This document shows, piece by piece, positions 1-8,451 of a stretch of 55,708 bases of DNA. Every line of letters begins with the position of its first letter. The first letter of the stretch is position 1. Below the pieces are notes generated by a model. It worked only from the letters and a program-made list of their open reading frames with translations. It was not told where the DNA came from and searched no databases. Source of the DNA: Clostridia bacterium (lineage in GTDB: Bacteria; Bacillota; Clostridia; TANB77; UBA1234); contig JAFYBZ010000012.1 in NCBI GenBank assembly GCA_017539905.1, positions 1 to 55,708 of the forward strand. The letters run 5' to 3'. The position numbers and the translations under genes were made by a program.

Positions 1-858
1 GATAGTGAACCAATAATATTTGAAAATAGAACCTTGGTTCCATTAAGATTCATTGGCGAAAGCCTTGGAAAAACAGTAGCTTGGGATGCTGGAAATAAGA
101 CAGCTATTATTATTGATTATGATGAATTAGCAAAAATAATTCAGGATAAATGTAGTAGTTTAATAAATGCTAGCGTATTTGAGATTTCTCATTGCTATTA
201 TGATGATGCTACTCCAGCAAATAATAGTGTTTCAACATATACATTTACAGGAAAAACAACATCTGATGGCTATCAAGTAGACATGGATGTTGCTGGAAAT
301 TCCGAGATGGCAAAGGATTTTGCTAGTGAAGAATGGAATAAAGTCAAATTTACATTAAATAATGATGGAACTTTTGTAACAGATAACTATGTATTTTCTA
401 GCATGCTTGGTATTAAGAAAAATGAAAGAGTAAATTGGAATTTTGAAAATTATGGACTTTCTAAGAACAAGAATTCTACGATGGCTGAATATGTAAAAGC
501 TATTACAAATGTTGATTCTTCGTCAATTAATATCAATACTTATAAGGAATTAAAGGAAGATTTAACAAAACTTTCAAATACGTTTTTAAGTGGATCTAAT
601 GTTTTAAATGTAAGTAGTTTTGCGTTTAATCACATAGATTTTAATAATATTTTGAAGGCAAGAACATCTGATGCAATTAGTGGAGCAATGCTTTTAAATC
701 AAATGGCATTTAGATTTTCTGTAGAGCCAGAAGATATTTTTGAAGAGTTTATAAGCGTAAATTACAGCTTTTCTAATGATCAAAACGGCATAAAAATAAC
801 TATAAATTTAAAGAATGATTACAAAGAAAGAGATGATTATATCATCATTATCAAATAG
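1..858 (+). CDS. Copper amine oxidase N-terminal-like domain protein (5' truncated)
   Basis: The reading frame is open from base 1, so the gene begins outside the window; the TTG at 34 is an internal Leu codon, not a start. The first residues contain ENRTLVPLRFIGE followed by VAWDAGNKTAIIID, the hallmark of the copper amine oxidase N-terminal-like (stalk) domain common in secreted clostridial proteins. These domains rarely have copper or enzyme activity and are thought to be extracellular. The remaining ~250 residues are not recognised. The next gene carries the same domain in two copies, so the two are likely paralogues in a surface-protein pair. Confidence 0.8.
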   Translation, partial: DSEPIIFENRTLVPLRFIGESLGKTVAWDAGNKTAIIIDYDELAKIIQDKCSSLINASVFEISHCYYDDATPANNSVSTYTFTGKTTSDGYQVDMDVAGNSEMAKDFASEEWNKVKFTLNNDGTFVTDNYVFSSMLGIKKNERVNWNFENYGLSKNKNSTMAEYVKAITNVDSSSININTYKELKEDLTKLSNTFLSGSNVLNVSSFAFNHIDFNNILKARTSDAISGAMLLNQMAFRFSVEPEDIFEEFISVNYSFSNDQNGIKITINLKNDYKERDDYIIIIK

Positions 859-963
859 ATTTATTAAGTTTGTATTAAGAAAATGTGCAAAATATAATTA
901 ATAGTTGTATTAATGGTACAATATATACTGGTTTTAAATATGCGAAATTGAGAGGAGATAATT

Positions 964-2307
964 ATGAAGAAATCATTGATTATTATGCTTGTTGCTATTT
1001 TAACACTAGTAGGAAGCATAGCATTTGCTCAAGAAATTGACCTATCAAGTTTATTAAATTTTAATACTTCGACAGAGTCAACACAAACTTCTATACCAGT
1101 TTCAAAAGATGCTGTTATTAGAGTTCAATTAAATGGAAATATACTTGATTTTAAAGATGCTCAAGGAAATGTTTCTAATCCTAAAATTATAAACAATAGA
1201 ACCATGGTTCCAATGAGAAAGATTTTTGAAACTTTCAATGCTAGTGTTGATTGGAATGAAGATACAAAGACAGTAGTTGCTAAAGTAGATAATAAAGAAA
1301 TCACTCTTACAATAGGTGATGATAAGGCTTCTATTAAGGACCTTAATACACAAGTGGTTGAGACAACAATTTTAGATCAATCTCCAGTAATTAGCGAAAA
1401 TCGTACTTTAGTACCAATTAGATTTATTGCTGAAGGATTAAATAAGGAAGTAGCATGGGATAACGATCAAAGAGCGGTTATTATAATAGACAACGAAATA
1501 TTCTTAAATGAATTAAAAGAAAATGTTCCTGTATTACAAAAACTATTTACTTTAAATTTAGGAGATGCAAGCTTATATGCTTCTGCTTCAAGCATTCAAG
1601 GTAGATTATCTTATATAGATACTGAGAATAATAATTATTCTGAAACAATTGCACTTGTTGGATCATCAGATATTAAAGTAAATGGCGAAGATGAAATGGA
1701 AGCAGCTATTAACTTTACAATTAATGGCAATGATGGCAAAATTATGGCATCATTAAAAGAACAAAAATATGACAATTTTGATGCCAAAATAATACTAAAA
1801 GCTGGAAAAATATATATTGGAATAAAAGAAAATGATCAATATAAATGGACAGATGTAAGTGAAAGTATGAACAGTAATCAATTGCCAACTGTACCAAGTA
1901 CCATAAATAAACTTACAAGCTATAAAGAGACTTTAGACTATATAAAATCATTTGTTGGCGAAACAAACCTACAAACATATGAAAAACTTGAAGGTATAAT
2001 ATCTATGATGAAGTTCTTTATTAATGATGATACTTTTAAGGTTACTAATGATGGCATAAAGATTGATATAGATATGGTTGATATAATAAGAAAAGCAGGC
2101 GGATCAACTAGTGAAATGCCTATTTCTGCACTAGAATTGATTATGGATATCACCATAAAAGACTATAAAATAGCAGCAGAAAAGCTAGAATTTATCCTAA
2201 AGCTAGATTCTGCTCAATCGTTTGAAAACCTTGATTTAGACGTAAATATTCAAACAGAATATAAGGATTTAGATTATACTTATCAAATAAAGGCTCCAGT
2301 TTTATAA
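964..2307 (+). CDS. Secreted protein with two copper amine oxidase N-like domains
   Basis: 447 residues, preceded by the ribosome site GAGAGGAG 6-7 bases before ATG. Residues 1-22 form a signal peptide (MKKS, hydrophobic core, SIAFA-QE). Residues ~52-100 and ~112-175 each hold a stalk-type repeat: NNRTMVPMRKIFE...VDWNEDTKTV and ENRTLVPIRFIAE...VAWDNDQRAVIIID. The C-terminal ~270 residues are an unrecognised Asp/Asn/Lys-rich domain resembling that of the upstream partial gene in length and style. It is probably exported and cell-wall associated. No sortase or SLH anchor is seen. Confidence 0.85.
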   Translation: MKKSLIIMLVAILTLVGSIAFAQEIDLSSLLNFNTSTESTQTSIPVSKDAVIRVQLNGNILDFKDAQGNVSNPKIINNRTMVPMRKIFETFNASVDWNEDTKTVVAKVDNKEITLTIGDDKASIKDLNTQVVETTILDQSPVISENRTLVPIRFIAEGLNKEVAWDNDQRAVIIIDNEIFLNELKENVPVLQKLFTLNLGDASLYASASSIQGRLSYIDTENNNYSETIALVGSSDIKVNGEDEMEAAINFTINGNDGKIMASLKEQKYDNFDAKIILKAGKIYIGIKENDQYKWTDVSESMNSNQLPTVPSTINKLTSYKETLDYIKSFVGETNLQTYEKLEGIISMMKFFINDDTFKVTNDGIKIDIDMVDIIRKAGGSTSEMPISALELIMDITIKDYKIAAEKLEFILKLDSAQSFENLDLDVNIQTEYKDLDYTYQIKAPVL

Positions 2308-2320
2308 TAAATAACACTAA

Positions 2321-2346
2321 AATGGCTCGTATAGAGCCATTTTTTG
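2321..2346 (+). terminator. Intrinsic terminator
   Basis: Stem AATGGCTC / GAGCCATT with a short loop, followed directly by a T run, 13 bases after the stop codon of the preceding secreted protein gene. Confidence 0.85.
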
Positions 2347-2481
2347 CGCTTTTTTGGGATATTATTACACTTCTTTTAAATATGAAAAAGGTTTACTAAA
2401 AAAGTTGATATTTTTATTGAATTGTAGTATGATAGGTATGTTAAATTAATATGATTATACCTATGATATGGAGGAGTTAAT

Positions 2482-2925
2482 TTGAAGAGATTATTTACTA
2501 TATTGGGTGTACTAATTATTGCGATTTTATCATTTAGCATCGCTTTTGCTAGTGGTGAAAAAATAGAAGAAAATGATGCAAAATCTGTTGAAACATCAAA
2601 AATCGAAATAAGTGGTGAAATTGGTAATGCTTCTAGTACAACAATAAACAATTTAACACAAAAGGATAAAGAGATAGAAGAATATACAAAAGCTTTAAAG
2701 GGTAATAAAACAAATGGAACTGTTTTATATTATTTAAAGCTTGCAAGAGTATATAGTTATCCAATAATATTCGTTTTAATGGTTATCGCAAGTTTGAATT
2801 ATTTCATTATTGGTAACAAAAAATTAGAGAAAAAAGAAAATGGATTTAGAATGTTGGTTACTTTAATAGTTGGATTAATAGTATTCCAAATACTACCACT
2901 ATTATTTGCAGTAATCGTAAGTTAA
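2482..2925 (+). CDS. Small exported/membrane protein, unknown function
   Basis: 147 residues, TTG start chosen because GGAGG lies 7 bases upstream. Residues 1-23 are a signal peptide or N-terminal membrane anchor ending in FASG. Residues ~30-75 are polar and charged. Two hydrophobic segments follow (about residues 92-110, PIIFVLMVIASLNYFI, and 124-145). No family is recognised. It lies upstream of the TadZ-like gene but 135 bases apart, so co-transcription is uncertain. Confidence 0.75.
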   Translation: MKRLFTILGVLIIAILSFSIAFASGEKIEENDAKSVETSKIEISGEIGNASSTTINNLTQKDKEIEEYTKALKGNKTNGTVLYYLKLARVYSYPIIFVLMVIASLNYFIIGNKKLEKKENGFRMLVTLIVGLIVFQILPLLFAVIVS

Positions 2926-3060
2926 TTATGTAAGAAATTGCTACTAATTGTGGCATTTAAGATTTTAGAAATACGGAAAATATAATTGTTTTCCGGTTTC
3001 TTATTTTACGAGTTTTACCATTAATTTTACTATTCTTTTATAGTAGGAAGGTGATTTACA

Positions 3061-5661
3061 ATGAAAGTACTTTTTGCAATTGGAAGTGCCGTTACATCAG
3101 AAAGATTGGCTAATCTTTATTATCAAACATATGGTGAAAAATTAGAATATAAAGACGTCTTTTATTTTAAGGCAATACTTGAAGAAGTTAAGAGAGATAA
3201 AACATATGATAGAATTGTTATTGCAGAAGAGTTAGAGCCAATGCAAACTAATGTTGTGGATGCAATTAATCAAATGTTACTTAATAATTTAGATAGTATT
3301 ACAGATGAAATAGATGATAGTCCAATTATATTTATTTGTTCACAAAATAGAACTAAGTCTGATTCTTTCATAAGCAGATTGTTTAATATGGGTATCTATA
3401 ACTTCTTGATTGGTGATGATAGGCAAGAAGGACCACTTTGTAAGCTTATTAAGAATCCAAGAAACAAAAAAGAAGCCAAGGCATATATCAATATTAATCC
3501 TGCGGAATTAAGTCTAGATGATAAACAAGATGATGGCGTTGATGAAAGAGAATTGATTAGCATATGCAATTATTTTGATAGACTTAAAACACCTGAGGAA
3601 TATATTAGCGCATTTGCAAATGTTGCGGAGCAGTATTCTGATGATGATTTGTCAACAATTGTAGCTGCTCTTACTAGAAATCTTAAAAGAGGACAAGATA
3701 TTTTCAATACTCTAAAATCACATCCTACATTTAGTAAATATTGTGCATGGCAAGATAGAATAGCAATAGAAAATCAAGAACCAGATCCTACACCTAAGAA
3801 GCCATCACTATTGAATATCTTTTCTAAGAAGAAATCAAAAGCGAATGACAATGAAGGTTTTAAGAATCTTGTTGAAAATAGAAGAAAAAAAGAAAATGTT
3901 ATGTCTCATGTTGTTAGCGAAGACGAGCAAAGATTAGATCAAGAAGCACAAATGAGAGCACAACAAAAAAATCAATATGGTAGAAATGATGTTAATCCAA
4001 TTAGCGATTATCAACAAACAACCATTAATCCGGTTGCAGCTGTTGTTGGTGGAGTTGCTACTGCATTTGACAATAGGGCTCAACAAGAAGAACTACTTAA
4101 AAAGCAACAAGAAGAATTGATTAGAAGACAGCAAGAAGAATTGCTTAAGAAGCAGCAAGAAGAGATGCTTAAAAAGCAACAAGAAGAATTAGTTAAAAAA
4201 CAACAAGAAGAACTATTAAGACAACAACAAGAAGCTCAATTAAAAGCTCAACAAGAGGAACTTATTAGAAAACAACAAGAAGAGGCTGCTCTTGCACAAC
4301 AAGAGGCTTTGTTAAAAGCACAACAAGAGGAGTTAATTAAGAAGCAACAAGAAGAGATACTTAAAAAGCAACAAGAGGAAATGCTTAAGAAGCAACAAGA
4401 TGAGTTGCTAAGACAACAACAAGAGGCTCAACTAAAAGCTCAACAGGAAGCATTGCTAAGGGCTCAACAAGAAGCACAACTTAAAGCTCAACAGGAAGCA
4501 CAACGTAAAGCACAAGAAGAGCAATTGAGAAAACAACAAGAAGAACAAAGAGCTAGATTAGAAGCTGAGAATTTAAGAAAACAACAAGAAGCGCAACAAG
4601 AAGCTTTAAGAAGAGAAGCTCTTATGAGAGAGCAAGAAGAACAATTAAGAAGACAACAAGAAGAACTTGCTAGACAAAGAGAATTAGCACAACAACAAAT
4701 GAATAGTTATGCTACTACTCCTAGCCAAGATTCTTATAATAGTTATTATAATCCTGCTCCTGATACATCAACTATAAATCAAATTCCTACACCAATAGTT
4801 GCATCAACGCCGAGTGGAACACAAGATAATGATGATTTTGCAAGTACTATTACACCACAATATGTTCCATCAGATTATAAAAAGGTTGTTGCATTTGTTG
4901 GCCCAAGTAAAGCAGGAACAAGCTTTATGGCAAATTGTATTGGTACATTATTAGCTATGAAAGGTATTAAGACAACTATTCTTGATATGACTAAGAGTAG
5001 AGGATTATATTGGTTCTATAGTGATGAAACAGATAAGAAGTATGATATCGTAGCTTCTTGTATGTCTAATCTATCTAATGGACAATCTACACCTATTCAA
5101 GTAGGTAGATCAAAGAACCTTTCGTTATATACTACTATTCCAAAAGGAAAAGAGGATAATCGTAAGGGATATAGACACAAGACTGTAATGGAAACAGCTA
5201 GAAGAAATACAAATCTATTAATTATAGATTGTGACTTCACTACACCTAGCGAATACTTAGAACAAGCACAAGAAATATATGTTGTTCAAGATTTAGACTT
5301 GGTTAAAGTTGCTGATACAAAAGAATTCTTTAAGGATTTAAAGAATAGACATACAGACTGGTCTAAGCTTAGACTTATTATTAATAATAGTGTTAAGTGC
5401 AATGTTACAGCTAAAAAGATTAGGAAGAATGCACTTACATATTATCAAGATCCAAGTTATACATATACTGAAGAATTTGAAACAATTAAGACTTGCATAG
5501 AAGTTCCATTGGATCCACAAAACTATGCTAATTACATTGATGGAATGGAATCAGGAAAATTGTATTTTGAAAAATTCACACCTGAGTTCCAAAAAGTCAT
5601 TGAAGATTTGAGTACAATAGTATATGGAATTACTACTAAGAAAAAAGGTTTATTTGGTTAA
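3061..5661 (+). CDS. TadZ/CpaE-like atypical ATPase with Gln/Glu-rich coiled coil
   Basis: 866 residues, AGGAAGGTGA ribosome site. Three parts are visible. Residues 1-~145 resemble an atypical receiver-like fold (MKVLFAIGSAV..., FICSQNR). Residues ~340-550 are an extreme KQQEE/AQQEA heptad-like coiled coil. Residues ~608-860 are a ParA/MinD-like domain beginning VVAFVGPSKAGTSFMANCIG, with IIDCDF as a Walker-B-like strand. The P-loop reads G-x-x-K-x-G-T-S, lacking the canonical GK[ST] lysine, as in TadZ/CpaE proteins that localise machines rather than hydrolyse ATP efficiently. No tad pilus genes are nearby. It abuts ireB (13 bases). The family assignment is an inference from architecture and motif. 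Confidence 0.6.
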   Translation: MKVLFAIGSAVTSERLANLYYQTYGEKLEYKDVFYFKAILEEVKRDKTYDRIVIAEELEPMQTNVVDAINQMLLNNLDSITDEIDDSPIIFICSQNRTKSDSFISRLFNMGIYNFLIGDDRQEGPLCKLIKNPRNKKEAKAYININPAELSLDDKQDDGVDERELISICNYFDRLKTPEEYISAFANVAEQYSDDDLSTIVAALTRNLKRGQDIFNTLKSHPTFSKYCAWQDRIAIENQEPDPTPKKPSLLNIFSKKKSKANDNEGFKNLVENRRKKENVMSHVVSEDEQRLDQEAQMRAQQKNQYGRNDVNPISDYQQTTINPVAAVVGGVATAFDNRAQQEELLKKQQEELIRRQQEELLKKQQEEMLKKQQEELVKKQQEELLRQQQEAQLKAQQEELIRKQQEEAALAQQEALLKAQQEELIKKQQEEILKKQQEEMLKKQQDELLRQQQEAQLKAQQEALLRAQQEAQLKAQQEAQRKAQEEQLRKQQEEQRARLEAENLRKQQEAQQEALRREALMREQEEQLRRQQEELARQRELAQQQMNSYATTPSQDSYNSYYNPAPDTSTINQIPTPIVASTPSGTQDNDDFASTITPQYVPSDYKKVVAFVGPSKAGTSFMANCIGTLLAMKGIKTTILDMTKSRGLYWFYSDETDKKYDIVASCMSNLSNGQSTPIQVGRSKNLSLYTTIPKGKEDNRKGYRHKTVMETARRNTNLLIIDCDFTTPSEYLEQAQEIYVVQDLDLVKVADTKEFFKDLKNRHTDWSKLRLIINNSVKCNVTAKKIRKNALTYYQDPSYTYTEEFETIKTCIEVPLDPQNYANYIDGMESGKLYFEKFTPEFQKVIEDLSTIVYGITTKKKGLFG
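4081..4700 (+). repeat. Degenerate CAACAAGAAGA-type coding repeat
   Basis: About 620 bases of imperfect short repeats encoding KQQEELL/AQQEA units inside the TadZ-like gene. The repeats are in phase with the codons and encode a predicted long coiled coil. Such tracts commonly expand or contract by slippage or recombination. Confidence 0.85.
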
Positions 5662-5674
5662 TAGGAGGTAATTT

Positions 5675-5950
5675 ATGGACTCTGAAAGTACAATATTTTT
5701 TAAAGTAGAAAAGGAAAAAAACGAAAACTTTAAGCAAATCTTAAGACAAGTATATGATGCAATGGCAAAATCTGATAAAGGATATGATCCAATCAGCCAA
5801 ATAGTTGGTTATATTCTTTCAGGAGATCCTACATACATCACAAGTGAAAAGAATGCTAGAGGATTGATACGTCAAGTTGAAAGAGATGAGCTTTTAGAAG
5901 AACTTGTAAAAGATTATATAGGAGTTAATGAATGGGAAAAAGAACAATAG
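5675..5950 (+). CDS. ireB: IreB family regulatory phosphoprotein (YrzL/UPF0297)
   Basis: 91 residues, ribosome site AGGAGG 7 bases upstream. The sequence F.VE.E......[31 protein letters not shown] is the IreB/UPF0297 signature. In Enterococcus the protein is a substrate of the Ser/Thr kinase IreK and influences cell-envelope stress tolerance. The classical order ireB-ruvX-DUF1292 is conserved here, with ireB overlapping ruvX by 19 bases, implying one operon and translational coupling. Confidence 0.95.
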   Translation: MDSESTIFFKVEKEKNENFKQILRQVYDAMAKSDKGYDPISQIVGYILSGDPTYITSEKNARGLIRQVERDELLEELVKDYIGVNEWEKEQ

Positions 5951-6363
5951 CTCTAGACTATGGTGAAGCTCGTACCGGAGTTGCAGTATCCGACCCGTTG
6001 GATATTACAGCACAAGGAGTTACATCCATAGAACACAAAAGTGATAAAGAGTTACTTGAGAAACTTCAAAAATATATAGATGAGTATAATCCAAAACTAA
6101 TTGTTATAGGTATGCCCATTAATATGAATGGCACAAAAGGAGATAGGGTAAGAAAAACAAAGAGATTCATACACAAATTAAAAGAAGCATTTGGTCTTGA
6201 TGTTTTACCTATTGATGAAAGGCTCACAACTGTGTCATCACATCATACTATGACAGAACTTGGAGTTAAGAAAGAAAAAAAGAAAAGTATAGTGGATATG
6301 ATGTCTGCAGTACTAATTTTGCAGATATATCTCGATAAAAAACATAATAAAGAGGAGGATTAG
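5932..6363 (+). CDS. ruvX: Holliday junction resolvase-like protein RuvX/YqgF
   Basis: 143 residues. [22 protein letters not shown] carries the RNase H-like first strand with the catalytic Asp; [12 protein letters not shown] and [10 protein letters not shown] complete the YqgF motif set. The family acts in pre-16S rRNA 5' processing and has been proposed as a Holliday junction resolvase. The start lies inside the end of ireB and the stop is one base before the start of the DUF1292 gene, so the three genes form a tight operon. Confidence 0.95.
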   Translation: MGKRTIALDYGEARTGVAVSDPLDITAQGVTSIEHKSDKELLEKLQKYIDEYNPKLIVIGMPINMNGTKGDRVRKTKRFIHKLKEAFGLDVLPIDERLTTVSSHHTMTELGVKKEKKKSIVDMMSAVLILQIYLDKKHNKEED

Positions 6364-6364
6364 T

Positions 6365-6673
6365 ATGGACGAGGAAAATCTAAACAACGTTCCAGAAGAT
6401 GGAGAAGAGTTTGATGATGACAGAGTTGTATTAACAGACGAAGATGGTGTTGAAAACGAATTCAAGTTTTTAGATGTTGTTGAAGTAGATGGCAAAGAAT
6501 ATGTTATTTTACTTCCAGTTGAAAAACTTGAAGATGGTGAAGTTGTAGTATTTAGAATTGAAGGCGAAGGCGATGACGAAACTTTCGTTGGAGTTGATTC
6601 TGCAGAAGAAGCTTCAAAAGTATTTGAAATATTTAAAGAAAGAGCAAAAGACGAATACAATTTTGAAGATTAA
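6365..6673 (+). CDS. DUF1292 (YrzB-like) acidic protein
   Basis: 102 residues, very acidic. The core VLTDEDGVENEFKFLDVVEVDGKEYVILLPVE...EVVVFRIE is the DUF1292 signature. Its function is unknown, but it is conserved as the third gene of the ireB-ruvX cluster in Firmicutes. GGAGG lies 5 bases before ATG. It is followed by a strong terminator ending the operon. Confidence 0.9.
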   Translation: MDEENLNNVPEDGEEFDDDRVVLTDEDGVENEFKFLDVVEVDGKEYVILLPVEKLEDGEVVVFRIEGEGDDETFVGVDSAEEASKVFEIFKERAKDEYNFED

Positions 6674-6689
6674 TTAATGTACGTTGAGA

Positions 6690-6725
6690 AAAATGGTGAG
6701 TGAAGATACTACTCACCATTTTTAA
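6690..6725 (+). terminator. Intrinsic terminator of ireB-ruvX-DUF1292 operon
   Basis: Stem AAATGGTGAGT / ACTCACCATTT with a short loop, followed by TTTT. Confidence 0.85.
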
Positions 6726-6726
6726 A

Positions 6727-6837
6727 TGTAATATAATGAATACGGTCCCATTGCTAAACGGATTCGGTGGATTTTATTCGCAACGAACAAAACTACACTC
6801 ATCCTTTGCGCAATGCTCGATTGATAATCAATTTTAA
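6727..6837 (+). promoter_or_regulatory. Promoter and GC-richer leader upstream of the PLP enzyme gene
   Basis: TATAAT at 6732-6737 is a plausible -10 box. The ~100-base leader that follows is clearly richer in G/C than its surroundings. It contains small self-complementary stretches (TTCG-CAA-CGAA near 6778-6788, and the palindrome TTGCGCAA near 6807). No known riboswitch was recognised. Confidence 0.35.
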
Positions 6838-6849
6838 ATGGTGAGTAGA

Positions 6850-8070
6850 ATGCATAGTATAGACGAAATAATTAAACAATCAGATATTGATTTAAAACCA
6901 ATATTTGATAATCTAGATCAAATTGAATATAAGAATACAAGCAAAGTATTAGATGCCTTTAAAGAAAGCAAAATTTCTGAAGCACATTTGAATGGAACCA
7001 CGGGATATGGTTATGGTGATATTGGAAGAGAAGCAATCGAAAATATTTTTGCAAGAGTTTTTAAAGGTGAAGATGCTATAGTACGTTCTCAGTTCATTTC
7101 TGGAACCCATACAATATCTACTTGTTTATTTGGAATACTTCGTCCTGGTGATACAGTGCTTAGTATTAATGGCAAGCCATATGATACTTTGGATGAGGTA
7201 ATTGGGATAGTTGATAATCCTAGCTCTTTAAAGGCATGGGGCGTTAATTATGAGCAAGTTGAATTGAAAGATGGCAAATTAGATATACCAGCAATTGTAG
7301 ATAGAGTATCTAAGAATGATATTAAGCTTATTATCTCTCAACGTTCAAGAGGATATTTATATAGAGATGCATTTACAATTGAAGACTATGAAGAAGTATT
7401 TAAAGAAATTCGTAAAGTAAATAAAACCGCGTACATAATGGTAGATAACTGCTATGGAGAATTTACAGATATAAAAGAGCCTTTAGAAGTTGGTGCAGAT
7501 GTAATAGTTGGTTCGTTGATAAAAAATCCTGGTGCTGGAATCGCAAAAACTGGTGGATATATTGTAGGTAAAAAAGAATTAATTGATTTAATATCAGATA
7601 GATATAGTGCTCCTGGATTAGGTAAAGAAGGAGGAGCATCATTTAATCATAATAGAGAAATTTTGCAAGGATTCTTCATGTCTCCTCACACTGTTAATCA
7701 AGCATTAAAGATAGCTGTTTTTTCGGCATACTGTTTAGAAAAATTAGGCTTTGAAGCTTCGCCAAGATATGATGCAAAACGTTCTGATATTGTTCAAATG
7801 ATAAAGTTTCAAGATCCAGATAAGCTAGTAAAATATTGCCAAGGAATTCAAGCAATGTCTCCAGTAGACAGTCATGTTAAGCCTATGCCTTGGGATATGC
7901 CTGGCTATACAGATCAAGTGGTTATGGCATCTGGTTCATTTGTATCAGGTTCATCAATTGAGATTAGTTGCGATGGGCCGATAAGACCTCCTTATGTTGC
8001 ATATCAACAAGGGGGATTAACATACCAAAGTGGAAAAATAGCAGTAGTTAATGCTATAATGAGCTTATAA
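6850..8070 (+). CDS. Methionine gamma-lyase-like PLP enzyme (aluminium resistance protein family)
   Basis: About 406 residues. NGTTGYGYGDIGR, RSQFISGTHTIS, MVDNCYGEFT and GADVIVGSLIKNPGAGIAKTGGYI are hallmarks of the fold-type I PLP family annotated as methionine gamma-lyase family or aluminium resistance protein (YnbB-like). The PLP lysine is in SLIKNPG. It probably acts in cytosolic sulfur amino acid metabolism; the true substrate is not known for this family. ATG at 6850 is preferred because GGTGAG lies 4 bases upstream and family members begin at this point; in-frame ATG 6838 and GTG 6841 are alternatives. Confidence 0.88.
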   Translation: MHSIDEIIKQSDIDLKPIFDNLDQIEYKNTSKVLDAFKESKISEAHLNGTTGYGYGDIGREAIENIFARVFKGEDAIVRSQFISGTHTISTCLFGILRPGDTVLSINGKPYDTLDEVIGIVDNPSSLKAWGVNYEQVELKDGKLDIPAIVDRVSKNDIKLIISQRSRGYLYRDAFTIEDYEEVFKEIRKVNKTAYIMVDNCYGEFTDIKEPLEVGADVIVGSLIKNPGAGIAKTGGYIVGKKELIDLISDRYSAPGLGKEGGASFNHNREILQGFFMSPHTVNQALKIAVFSAYCLEKLGFEASPRYDAKRSDIVQMIKFQDPDKLVKYCQGIQAMSPVDSHVKPMPWDMPGYTDQVVMASGSFVSGSSIEISCDGPIRPPYVAYQQGGLTYQSGKIAVVNAIMSL

Positions 8071-8086
8071 ATATTTGGAGGTTATG

Positions 8087-8395
8087 ATGGATAGTAATGT
8101 ACCTAATAAAGTTATGCGTGAAATAATTTCAGGAATATTAGCTGAAAGAGGAAATAGAGTTGAAAACACGTATTACAAATTAGAAAAAGAAGAAATGAAT
8201 ATCGATGATGAAACAGCAAAGAAATATGGAATAGATGCTAAAATGAACAACTTGTTAGCAACTAAAGTTTTAGAAGGTTCAGTTCCATTAAAAGACATTA
8301 TTGATACTGTTTTAACTCCAGATGAGATAAAACTAACTAGAACAAAATGTGATCAATGGATAGAAGCTAAAAAAGAAAATGAAATGTTTCAATAA
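8087..8395 (+). CDS. Hypothetical protein
   Basis: 102 residues, highly charged, predicted soluble and helical, no recognised domain. The ATG at 8087 has GGAGG 5 bases upstream; the upstream TTG overlaps that ribosome site and is not credible. It starts 16 bases after the PLP enzyme gene, so it is probably co-transcribed with it. Confidence 0.7.
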   Translation: MDSNVPNKVMREIISGILAERGNRVENTYYKLEKEEMNIDDETAKKYGIDAKMNNLLATKVLEGSVPLKDIIDTVLTPDEIKLTRTKCDQWIEAKKENEMFQ

Positions 8396-8401
8396 GAGTA
8401 T

Positions 8402-8432
8402 ATAGTAGCGCCCCAATTAGGCGCTATATTAT
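8402..8432 (+). terminator. Weak terminator-like hairpin
   Basis: TAGCGCC / GGCGCTA stem with a short loop, followed by TATTATTT rather than a pure T run. It may be leaky, allowing read-through into the flavoprotein gene. Confidence 0.4.
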
Positions 8433-8451
8433 TTAAAGGTGGTGAGAAAGT

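Noticed and set aside
34..36. TTG at 34 as start of the first gene
   Set aside because: The frame is open to base 1 and the codon is the conserved Leu of NRTLVP, so the gene is truncated by the window edge.
4081..4700. Regular short repeats that could suggest a CRISPR array or satellite
   Set aside because: They are in phase with codons, have no spacer structure, and encode a continuous KQQEE coiled coil in an intact gene.
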